Shown: positions 17,752 through 25,692 of the stretch, piece after piece
Numbering within the stretch: position 1 is the first letter of the stretch
Layout: the number at the start of each line of letters is the position of its first letter
Source: Azospirillum soli
GTDB lineage: Bacteria > Pseudomonadota > Alphaproteobacteria > Azospirillales > Azospirillaceae
Reading direction: 5' to 3'
Assembly: GCF_017876165.1 (NCBI RefSeq)
Contig: NZ_JAGINQ010000014.1
Span: forward strand, 1 to 64,000
DNA length: 64,000 nt
The notes under the pieces: model-generated
The model's input: only the letters and a program-made list of their open reading frames with translations
The model's database searches: none
What the model was told of the DNA's origin: nothing
Program-made: the position numbers and the translations under genes

Positions 17752-18774
17752 ATGCCACAGATGCGCGTTCGCAAGCTTCTCGGTCTCGCCGCCCTGGTCC
17801 CGGTCGTCGCGGCCGCCGCCTATTCGGTCTGGTGGTGGCAAGCCGCCTCGGCCGTGGAGCGCGGCGTGCTCGCCTGGATGGAGGAGCGGCGGGCCGAGGG
17901 CGCGCTGGTCGAGCACCGGGGGCTGACCATGTCGGGCTTCCCCATGACGTTGCGCGCGACGCTGGAGGCCCCGCACCTCGCCACGCGCGGGGTGGAGTGG
18001 CGCGGCGCGCGGCTGGTCGCCCAGGCGCCGCCCTGGAACCACACGCGCATCGCGCTGACCCTGCCCGGCGAGCAGCGCCTGTCCGTAGTGCAGGCCGGCC
18101 AGCCGCCGCTGGACCTGCTGGCCAAAGGCGGCGGCCAAGGCAACGTGTCGCTGACGCTGGCTGGCCAGCCGACCGAACTGTGGCTGGGCTTCAGCGACCT
18201 GATCGCGCAGCCGGACATCCAGCCGGTGCCCGTCGCGGCCCTGGACATCACCGCCACCCAGCCGGCCGAGCCGCCGGCCGCCCACACCGACACCGGCCTG
18301 TCCGTCTCGGTGGTCGCCGCCGGGGTCGATCTGCCGGAGGACGCGCCCGGCTCGCTCGGCCGCAAGGTGGAGCGGGCGCTGGTCTCCGCCCGCATCCTGG
18401 GCCGGCCGCCCCGGCCGGAGCCGGCCAGCCTATCGGCCTGGAGCCGCGAGGGCGGCACGGTGCAGTTGGACAACCTGTCGCTCGATTGGGGACCGCTGAA
18501 GCTGGCGATGAACGGCACACTGGCGCTGGACGGGGCGCTTCAGCCGCAGGCCGCCCTGACCGCCGAGGTGCGCGGCGCCCAGGCCGTGCTGGACGCCGTG
18601 CAGGACCAGCTTCGGCCCAAAGAGGTGGCGCTGGCCCGCACCGTGCTGACCATGCTCGCCCGCCCGGCCGAACCCGGCGGGGAACCGGTCATCACCGCCC
18701 CGGTGACCGTGCAGAACCGCGCGCTGTTTCTGGGACCGCTGAAGGTCGCCGCCCTGCCGCCGGTCGTGTGGTAG
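17752..18774 (+). CDS. DUF2125 domain protein, membrane-anchored
   Basis: 340 residues. One N-terminal membrane anchor (LLGLAALVPVVAAAAYSVWWW) is followed by a periplasmic beta-rich domain typical of alphaproteobacterial DUF2125 proteins (GLTMSGFPMTLRATLEAPHLA near the start, LDNLSLDWGPLKLAMNGTLALDGALQPQAALTAEV later). That pattern of short amphipathic strands recalls AsmA-like lipid-transfer proteins, but the function is not established. An ATG three codons later is an alternative start. It ends one base before the stop of the convergent small ORF. Confidence 0.75.
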   Translation: MPQMRVRKLLGLAALVPVVAAAAYSVWWWQAASAVERGVLAWMEERRAEGALVEHRGLTMSGFPMTLRATLEAPHLATRGVEWRGARLVAQAPPWNHTRIALTLPGEQRLSVVQAGQPPLDLLAKGGGQGNVSLTLAGQPTELWLGFSDLIAQPDIQPVPVAALDITATQPAEPPAAHTDTGLSVSVVAAGVDLPEDAPGSLGRKVERALVSARILGRPPRPEPASLSAWSREGGTVQLDNLSLDWGPLKLAMNGTLALDGALQPQAALTAEVRGAQAVLDAVQDQLRPKEVALARTVLTMLARPAEPGGEPVITAPVTVQNRALFLGPLKVAALPPVVW

Positions 18775-18775
18775 T

Positions 18776-19024
18776 TCAGTTCGCGCCGCAGAAGCAGTTG
18801 TAGGGGTCCAACTCCATGGCCGCGACCCGCCGGGGGGCCGGCGCCATCAATGGATCGGGGGACAGATCAGGCGCCGGATCGGGCGGCGGAATGACGACGG
18901 CGGCGGGATCGGGCGGTGCGAAGGCCAACGTGATCGCCTCCCACCGCACCGGCGCGGTGCTCAGCATCTGGCCCAGCAGGGCAGCGGCCAGCAGCGGAAT
19001 CAGCGCCTGTTCGAAGCGGTCCAT
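18776..19024 (-). CDS. Small hypothetical protein, 82 aa
   Basis: The ATG at 19024 is preceded by a purine-rich GAGGGAGAGGGG. The 82 residues start with a hydrophobic helix (ALIPLLAAALLGQML) and continue as a Pro/Asp-rich tail (PPDPAAVVIPPPDPAPDLSPDP) ending in CFCGAN. It may be a small membrane-anchored protein. There is no recognised family. It converges on the DUF2125 gene and diverges from the TPR-glycosyltransferase. Confidence 0.45.
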   Translation of the reverse strand: MDRFEQALIPLLAAALLGQMLSTAPVRWEAITLAFAPPDPAAVVIPPPDPAPDLSPDPLMAPAPRRVAAMELDPYNCFCGAN

Positions 19025-19139
19025 GCCCCTCTCCCTCACACCGGATCCGTTGTAGCGCAACGTGCGCACGGAAACCGACCGGACATATGGCATAGTGCCG
19101 GCGCACGATCCTTTTCCCTGTCCCGAAGAGCCCCCGCCC

Positions 19140-21305
19140 ATGGCCGACACCGCTTCGCTTCTCAACCAGGGTTTGGCCGCGCATCAGGCGGGGGATCTGC
19201 AAAGCGCGCTGGCGCTCTACCGCCAAGCCCTGGCCGCCGACCAGCGCTGCGCCGACGCCATCCACCTGATCGGCGTGATCGCCTACCAGACCGGCGACCC
19301 GTTCACCGCCATCGACGTGATCGGCCGGGCCATCGCGCTGGACGACCGCAACCCGGCCGCGCACAGCAATCTGGGCGAGGCGCTGCGGGCTACCGGCGCA
19401 CTCGACCGGGCCGCCACCAGCTACGCCCGCGCGGTGGAACTCGACCCCAACTTCGTGGACGCCTATCAAAATCTGGGTGTGGTCCTGATCGCCCAGGGGA
19501 AGCCGGCCGAGGCGGCAGACGCCTTCAACCGCGCGCTGGCGCGCAACCAAGGCCTGGCCCCCGCCTGGTACGGGCTGGGCCTCGCGCTGGAGGCGCAGGA
19601 CCGTACCCCGGAGGCCCTGGACGCCTTCGCCCGCTGCCTGGAGCACGATCCCAACCACGCAGAGGCCAAGCAGCGGCTCGCCGGCACAACCGTCGCCCCC
19701 ACCGCACAGCCCGCGCCCTCCCCCAAACCCTCGCCCGCCGGCCGGATGCCGGCCTACCTGGACGTCGCCCTGCGCGACCTCCGCGCGCTGTGCCGAGAGA
19801 GCGGCGGCATCGAGCGGCTGGAGCGCATCGGCGCCCTATGCGACACGCTGCTCCAGGGCGGCAAGGCCGTCTCCCCGGCGGTGCTGGACGCCCTGACGGC
19901 GGACCGGCTGACCGAGGACTTCATCCTTGAGAACTCGATCCTCTTCCACCTCAGCGGCGACCTTTATTATTACGAGCGCCTGCTGCACCTGCTGATGAAC
20001 GGCGGCGACCGGCTGCCGCTCGACGTGGCGCACTACACCTACTGGTGCATCACCCGGCAGATGTTCCTCGGCCGCGCCCTGCCGACCCGCGCGGCGGCCT
20101 TCAACGCCCACGACCTGCCGCGCTTCTACCGCTGGATCGTCGGCGAGGTGCGCCGCCGCCTCGGCGTCCGGCTGAGGCCCTTCAAGGCCCAACGCCCAGC
20201 CCCGCAGCGCGTCGTCATTGTCACCAACCAGTTCCTGATGCCGATGCACCAACCCTCGCGCGACGCCTTCGACTACGCGCGGCTGCTTCAGGAAGCCTTC
20301 GGCTGCGCGGTGCTGCTGGTCAACGGCAACCTGATGCCCAGCGTGCCCTTCAACGCCTTCGTGCCGCCCTTCGCGGCGGCGGTGTCGGACACGCTGGTCG
20401 GGCACACGCCGATCACCCAGGACGGCCACACGGTACCGGTCTGGTCGTCGGTGGAGCGCAGCCTGTCGGAGGACAAGATCCGTGGCCTCGTCGAGACCAT
20501 CGAGGGGTTCGACCCCGATCTGGTGGTGTCCTTCGGCGGTTCGGTGATCGCCGCCGACCTGTTCGCCGGGGTGCGGCCGACCATCTGCCTGCCGACCACC
20601 AGCGGCCTGACCGTCTCGCTGGCCGACATCGTGCTGGGCTACGATGATGGCGACCCCACCGCCGGCCTGCCGGAGGAATACCGCGCCCCTTACGCCGCCC
20701 AGTTCCGCCCCTTCCGCTTCGGCTTCTCCGCCCCGGCGCAGAACGCCGCCGCCAGCCGCGCCGCCTTCGGCCTGCCGGACGACGGTTTCCTGTTCGTGGT
20801 GGTCGGCGGGCGCCTGGACCAGGAGGTGGACCAGAGCTTCGTGGACCGGCTCGACGCGCTGCTCGACCTCTGCCCGCGCGCGGTGGTGGCCTTTGCCGGC
20901 CCGGTGCGGACGCTGCCCAGCCGGCTCGCCACCGCGCGGCACGCCGGACGGCTGCGCCCGCTGGGCTTCGTGGCCGAAATCCGGTCGCTCTACCGGCTGG
21001 CCGGCGCCTACCTGAACCCGCCGCGGCAGGGCGGCGGGGGAAGCGCCGCCTACGCGCTGGCCGATGGGGTGCCGGTCGTCACGCTGAACCAGGGCGACGT
21101 GGCCGCCGTGGTCGGGACCGAGCGGGCCGTGGACGGTTGGGACGCCTTCATCGAACGGGCCAAGCGCCTGTGTCATGACGGTGACTTCCGCAACGAGGAG
21201 TCCGAGGCGGCGCGGCGTCGCTACGCCACCATCGACACCCGCCACCAGTCGGTGGACCGCCTGCTCGCCTACGGGCGGGAGCTGCTGGACTGGCATCGCG
21301 GCTGA
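19140..21305 (+). CDS. TPR-repeat glycosyltransferase-like protein
   Basis: 721 residues from MADTASLLNQG. The first 190 residues are five TPR units (NQGLAAHQAGDLQSALALYR, HLIGVIAYQTGDPFTAI, SNLGEALRATGALDRAA, QNLGVVLIAQGKPAEAA, YGLGLALEAQDRTPEAL). After a Pro linker comes a GT-B-like region: RVVIVTNQFLMPMHQPSRDAF, FDPDLVVSFGG, then FVVVGGRLDQEVDQSF and GFVAEIRSLYRLAGAYLNPPRQGGGGSAAYALADGVPVVTL, which resembles the nucleotide-sugar half of such enzymes. The order is TPR then transferase, as in SPINDLY/OGT-type protein glycosyltransferases and bacterial TPR-GTs. It sits immediately upstream of the hook operon, which suggests, but does not prove, modification of flagellar or envelope proteins. 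Confidence 0.75.
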   Translation: MADTASLLNQGLAAHQAGDLQSALALYRQALAADQRCADAIHLIGVIAYQTGDPFTAIDVIGRAIALDDRNPAAHSNLGEALRATGALDRAATSYARAVELDPNFVDAYQNLGVVLIAQGKPAEAADAFNRALARNQGLAPAWYGLGLALEAQDRTPEALDAFARCLEHDPNHAEAKQRLAGTTVAPTAQPAPSPKPSPAGRMPAYLDVALRDLRALCRESGGIERLERIGALCDTLLQGGKAVSPAVLDALTADRLTEDFILENSILFHLSGDLYYYERLLHLLMNGGDRLPLDVAHYTYWCITRQMFLGRALPTRAAAFNAHDLPRFYRWIVGEVRRRLGVRLRPFKAQRPAPQRVVIVTNQFLMPMHQPSRDAFDYARLLQEAFGCAVLLVNGNLMPSVPFNAFVPPFAAAVSDTLVGHTPITQDGHTVPVWSSVERSLSEDKIRGLVETIEGFDPDLVVSFGGSVIAADLFAGVRPTICLPTTSGLTVSLADIVLGYDDGDPTAGLPEEYRAPYAAQFRPFRFGFSAPAQNAAASRAAFGLPDDGFLFVVVGGRLDQEVDQSFVDRLDALLDLCPRAVVAFAGPVRTLPSRLATARHAGRLRPLGFVAEIRSLYRLAGAYLNPPRQGGGGSAAYALADGVPVVTLNQGDVAAVVGTERAVDGWDAFIERAKRLCHDGDFRNEESEAARRRYATIDTRHQSVDRLLAYGRELLDWHRG

Positions 21306-21470
21306 CGGGGACGCGGACTGGGGCAAGGACCGGAACCGGATCTTTCTGCCCCTCCCCGATCACGGGGCACTAGGCGAAACTTTCCCAGTGCCCCCGGCAA
21401 AAAGCGGCCCGACAGCCCCGCACCTCCAAAAAATCCTTATAAATCAACGATCTTATCCGAGCGCTCGGGT

Positions 21471-21486
21471 TGGCATCCTCCTTGCT
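21471..21486 (+). promoter_or_regulatory. Sigma-54 (RpoN) type promoter of flgE-flgK-flgL
   Basis: TGGCATC-N4-TTGCT matches the -24/-12 consensus TGGCACG-N4-TTGCW with the invariant GG and GC at the correct ten-base spacing. It lies about 50 bases before the flgE ATG. RpoN-driven hook and hook-associated genes are common in bacteria with a polar flagellum. Confidence 0.72.
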
Positions 21487-21534
21487 AGATAGGGCGCAAG
21501 AACAGTTTGCCCTTCTCCGTGGAGATCCCTGGCC

Positions 21535-24207
21535 ATGAGCATTTTCGGATCGATGACAACCGCCGTCCTCGGCCTGAACGCCCAGTCGAAGGCGCTTGGT
21601 CACATCTCGGACAACATCGCGAACGCGTCCACGATCGGCTACAAGCGGGTCAACACGGCGTTCGAGACCCTGGTCCTGCAGTCCAACCAACGGCTGCACT
21701 CGCCGGGCGGCGTCACCGCGCAGCCCGTCTTCATGAACACGATCCAGGGCAACCTCACGCAGGTGCAGAGCCCGACGAACATCGCGATCCAGGGGCAAGG
21801 GTTCTTCAGCGTCACCAAGCTGGGCGTCCAGCAGGGCACCGCGCAGGTTCAGACCCAGACGGGCACACTGTCCGCGTCCAGCAGCTACTACACCCGCACC
21901 GGCGACTTCGAACTGGACAAGAGCCGCTATCTGGTCAACAGCGCGGGCTACGCGCTGAACGGCTGGCTGGTCGATCCGCTGACCGGACAGCTGAAGAAGG
22001 ACCAGGTGGCGCCGATCCAGGTCAACGCCCTGATCGACAAGCCCGTCTCCACCTCCCAGGTGGACCTGTCGGCCAACCTGCCGGCGACCCCGGTCAAGGG
22101 CGAGACGGTCCCGGATTCGAGCATCCAGATCTTCGACACGCAGGGCAACTCGCGCACTGTCAACTTCAAGTGGCGCCAGCAAGGCTCCAACGACTGGCGC
22201 CTGATCCTGGACGCGCCCGGCTCCAACGTGAAGCCCGTGGACGGCAGCTTCGCCGGCTACCCGGCGACCATCACCTTCGGCCAGAACATCGCCGGCGTCA
22301 CGCCGGTGGCCCAGGTCAACGCGGTGGTCATCGGCGGCATGGGCGCGGCGTCGAACAACGGCCAGGACAACCTGCGCATCGGCGAAACCTACAAGGTGGT
22401 CGTGGACGGCACGACCTACAGCCTGAAGGTGACGAAGGACAACATCGCGTCGCTGAACACCTATTCGGGCCTGGCTGGCGCGCTGGCGAACCAGATCAAC
22501 TCGGCCTCGCCGTCGGCGCCGGTCATGGCGACGGTGACGGGCAGCGTCATCCACCTGCAGGCCCGCAACCCCGGCACGCCCTTCAAGGTGAGCCAGAGCG
22601 TCGAGGGCACCACGCCAACCTGGAACACGATCCTGGGTCCGACACTCGCCGACACGTCGGGCGCCGGCATCACCGCCGCGACCCCCACCGCCGGCCAGAT
22701 GAGCAAGTACACCTTCCCGCAGTCGCAGATCGACATCGGCGACGTCTACCGGATCCGCGTCAACAACGGCACGGGTCCGGTAGACGTCGCCGTGACGGTC
22801 ACCGCCCAGACCTACGCCACCTACGAAAACATCACCGGTGTGGTGCAGGAACTGGCCAACCGCCTCAACGCGCAGGGCCTCGGCGTGACCGCGACGGCGC
22901 AGGGTGGCGTGCTCAGCATCCAGGACAACACGGCGGGCAGCACCTTCACGTCGTCGGCGGGCGTGTCGAACTCCTCCACAGCGTCGAACTCGATGACCGG
23001 CGTCTTCTCCACCGGCAACGTGGCCGGCGTGCGCCAGCGCCGCACGGTCACGCTGACCGGCACGCCGGGCGACGTCGGCACGATGTACTCGCTCAGCATC
23101 AACGGCACGCCGGTGACCTACAGCACCACCGGCGACGAGATGAGCATGGAGGACATCTCCGCCGCGCTCGCGAACAAGATCAACTCCAACACCTCGCTGC
23201 CGGTCACCGCGACGGCGCAGGGCGGCGTGATCACGATCATCTCCAAGACACCGGAAAGCCCGGCCTACCCCAACACCTTCACCGGCACCGGGTCGCTGAC
23301 GCTGGGCGGCTCCACCGTGGACGTGGGCGACACCTACAGCGTGAAGACGACGCACGGCAACTTCTCGCTGAAACTGACCGCCAGCAACATCAGCAACTAC
23401 CGGACCCCGGCCGACGTGCTGAACTACTTCGCCGCCCAGATCAACGCGAACGGCGGCACCGCGACCGTCACCGGCAGCACGCTCAACGTCACCAGCGACG
23501 CGGCGGCGACGGCGTCGGTGTCCGACGCTCCCGCCCCGCAGTTCACGCTGACGCAGACCTGCGTGGCCGGCCAGACCCCGGCGCACATCGGCCTGACCTT
23601 CGGCACGACGCCGGAATCGGTGGGCACGCTGACCGGCATCTCGACCGCGCTGGTCGGTACCGGCACGGCGGTGTCCGCCGCCACCCAGTCGGCCGGCACC
23701 GACGCCACGATCACCTTCACGGTGGATTACGGCTTCGGTCCGCAGGTGATCAAGCTGAACATGGGCCAGTTCCAGCGCCCCGGCGGCCTGACGCAGTATG
23801 CGGGCGAACAGATGAACGTCACGCAGCTGATCCAGAACGGCGCGCCGCGCGGCCAGTTCAAGGACGTGGTGTTCGGCGACGGCGGCAACGTGGTGGTCAA
23901 CTACGACAACGGCCGCAGCAAGGTCATCGCGAAGGTTCCGATCGTCACCTTCAACAACGCCAACGCGCTGCGCCGCGAGGCCGGCGGCGTCTTCCTGGAA
24001 AGCGAGGACGCGGGCAAGCCGAACTTCAACGATCCCGAGACCAACGGTGCCGGCGCGGTCATCTCGAACAGCGTGGAAGGCTCCAACGTCGATATCGCCG
24101 ACGAGTTCACCAAGCTGATCGTGACCCAGCGGACCTACTCTGCGAACACGAAGATCGTCACGACCTCCGACGAGATGCTTCAGGAAGTCCTCGGCCTGAA
24201 GCGCTAA
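21535..24207 (+). CDS. flgE: Flagellar hook protein FlgE, greatly enlarged
   Basis: 890 residues, about twice the enteric FlgE (402). The N-terminus MSIFGSMTTAVLGLNAQSKA, with ISDNIANASTIGYKRVNTAFE, and the C-terminus SNVDIADEFTKLIVTQRTYSANTKIVTTSDEMLQEVLGLKR are the conserved D0/D1 rod/hook segments. The middle (about 275-670) holds four diverged copies of a module of about 75 residues beginning with (D/R)(I/V)G(D/E)xYxVxxxG and ending with VTAxAxGGxxxI. These would form extra surface domains on the hook. There is no cleaved signal; export is by the flagellar type III apparatus. It is followed by flgK after 75 bases. Confidence 0.93.
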   Translation: MSIFGSMTTAVLGLNAQSKALGHISDNIANASTIGYKRVNTAFETLVLQSNQRLHSPGGVTAQPVFMNTIQGNLTQVQSPTNIAIQGQGFFSVTKLGVQQGTAQVQTQTGTLSASSSYYTRTGDFELDKSRYLVNSAGYALNGWLVDPLTGQLKKDQVAPIQVNALIDKPVSTSQVDLSANLPATPVKGETVPDSSIQIFDTQGNSRTVNFKWRQQGSNDWRLILDAPGSNVKPVDGSFAGYPATITFGQNIAGVTPVAQVNAVVIGGMGAASNNGQDNLRIGETYKVVVDGTTYSLKVTKDNIASLNTYSGLAGALANQINSASPSAPVMATVTGSVIHLQARNPGTPFKVSQSVEGTTPTWNTILGPTLADTSGAGITAATPTAGQMSKYTFPQSQIDIGDVYRIRVNNGTGPVDVAVTVTAQTYATYENITGVVQELANRLNAQGLGVTATAQGGVLSIQDNTAGSTFTSSAGVSNSSTASNSMTGVFSTGNVAGVRQRRTVTLTGTPGDVGTMYSLSINGTPVTYSTTGDEMSMEDISAALANKINSNTSLPVTATAQGGVITIISKTPESPAYPNTFTGTGSLTLGGSTVDVGDTYSVKTTHGNFSLKLTASNISNYRTPADVLNYFAAQINANGGTATVTGSTLNVTSDAAATASVSDAPAPQFTLTQTCVAGQTPAHIGLTFGTTPESVGTLTGISTALVGTGTAVSAATQSAGTDATITFTVDYGFGPQVIKLNMGQFQRPGGLTQYAGEQMNVTQLIQNGAPRGQFKDVVFGDGGNVVVNYDNGRSKVIAKVPIVTFNNANALRREAGGVFLESEDAGKPNFNDPETNGAGAVISNSVEGSNVDIADEFTKLIVTQRTYSANTKIVTTSDEMLQEVLGLKR

Positions 24208-24282
24208 GCGCCCGCTCCTGACAGGATGGCCGCGTGAGGCGCGGCCATCCCACCTCCCCCGCAGACGAAAGGTCCAACGACC

Positions 24283-25692
24283 ATGTCCCTCTTCAGCGCC
24301 ATTGGAAGTGCGACGGCAGGTCTGCGCGCTGTCCAGGCCCAGGTGAAGGTGGTCTCGGACAACGTCGCCCGCGCCGACGATCCCGCCCGCACCCGCCACA
24401 CCGTGGGTCAGGTGGTGGACCGCAGCGGGTTCGTGCTCACCACCCAGTACCGCCGTGAAGTCGACCAGGCCATGCGCGCCCAGGTCGAGGATCTCACCGC
24501 CCGCGACGGCACCTCGGCCACCAAGTCCGAGTACATGCAGAAGCTGGGCGACCTGATGCGGACGACCAACGGCAATCCGCTCCTCAACACCTACGCCAGC
24601 AACTTGGAAGCCGCCTGGAAGTCGGTGGAAACCTCGCCGGAAAGCGAAGTCGCCCAGTACCAGCTGGTGCAGGCGGCCGACACCTTCGCGCGCGAGATCG
24701 TGCGGGTGTCCACGGGCGTGGAGGATCTGGACCGCGAGATGCGGACCGACATCGACACCTCGATGAAGGAGGTCAACCGCCTCCTGAAGGACATCGATCG
24801 CATCAACCGCGACATCGTTTCGCTGCAGGGTTACGGCTCGGCCGCGAACGAGGTGGCCGACAAGCGCGACAACCTCATCAAGGAGTTGAACACCTACATC
24901 GGCGTCCGCACGGTGGACCGTCCGGACGGCCGCGTGGCCATCTTCACCGCCTCGGGCCAGGCGCTGGTCGATGCCGAACCGGCAAATCTTTCCTTCGACG
25001 GCGGCAACATCAACCTAGTGACCGGCAACGACGTCACCTCGATCAACCATCACATCCGCGAAGGCAAGATCGCGGCGCTGCTGAACATGCGCGCCGACGG
25101 TTCCCGGCGCGAGCCGCCGGCGCCCGCCAGCGGCGACCCGACCGCCGAGGTGATCCGCAAGCTGCGCTCGCAGCTGGACGAGTTCGCGAAGATGTTCACC
25201 GCCCACACCAAGCCCGGCGAACCGACCAGCTTCCGCGACGCCTACGACAACGCCAACCCGGCGCTGGAGGGCGAGCAGGCCAACCAATTCTTCACGGGCG
25301 AGGACCGCTTCACCCTTCAGGTGAACGCTAAGCTGTTGAACAACGAAGCAAAAATCAAACAGTCGGCGATCAAGGACGTGGTCGCGGCGATGACTGCCAC
25401 GGGCCGCAGCTTCGAAGCCGACGGCCTTAAGCTGTCCGACTCCTCCTACAGCAGCATGGCCAGCAACATCACCGGCACCTGGATGTCGGCGGCCAAGACC
25501 GTCAAGACCGCCAACGAGTTCGACAAGGACGCCAAGCAGATCCTTGAGGAGCGCTACCACTCCGTCACGGGCGTGAACATCGACGAGGAAATCGCCAACC
25601 TCCAGCAGCTTCAGACGTCGTACGCCGCTTCGGCACGGGTCATGCAAGTGACCAATACGATGTTTGACGCGCTGGAGGCGATCGTTCGATGA
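24283..25692 (+). CDS. flgK: Flagellar hook-associated protein 1, FlgK
   Basis: 469 residues. The N-terminus MSLFSAIGSATAGLRAVQAQVKVVSDNVARADDPARTR is the FlgK/rod-type D0 segment. The interior RDNLIKELNTYIGVRTVDRPDGRVAIFTASGQALVD and the C-terminus NIDEEIANLQQLQTSYAASARVMQVTNTMFDALEAIVR match FlgK. It forms the first junction ring between hook and filament. It is somewhat shorter than the enteric protein (547), so part of the outer domains is reduced while FlgE and FlgL here are enlarged. Its TGA overlaps the flgL ATG by four bases (ATGA). Confidence 0.93.
   Translation: MSLFSAIGSATAGLRAVQAQVKVVSDNVARADDPARTRHTVGQVVDRSGFVLTTQYRREVDQAMRAQVEDLTARDGTSATKSEYMQKLGDLMRTTNGNPLLNTYASNLEAAWKSVETSPESEVAQYQLVQAADTFAREIVRVSTGVEDLDREMRTDIDTSMKEVNRLLKDIDRINRDIVSLQGYGSAANEVADKRDNLIKELNTYIGVRTVDRPDGRVAIFTASGQALVDAEPANLSFDGGNINLVTGNDVTSINHHIREGKIAALLNMRADGSRREPPAPASGDPTAEVIRKLRSQLDEFAKMFTAHTKPGEPTSFRDAYDNANPALEGEQANQFFTGEDRFTLQVNAKLLNNEAKIKQSAIKDVVAAMTATGRSFEADGLKLSDSSYSSMASNITGTWMSAAKTVKTANEFDKDAKQILEERYHSVTGVNIDEEIANLQQLQTSYAASARVMQVTNTMFDALEAIVR

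Noticed and set aside
21370..24399. A 1009-codon open frame antisense to flgE
   Set aside because: High GC leaves few stops on the opposite strand; the product is Arg/Val/Ala/Gly-rich with no domain, whereas flgE is clear.
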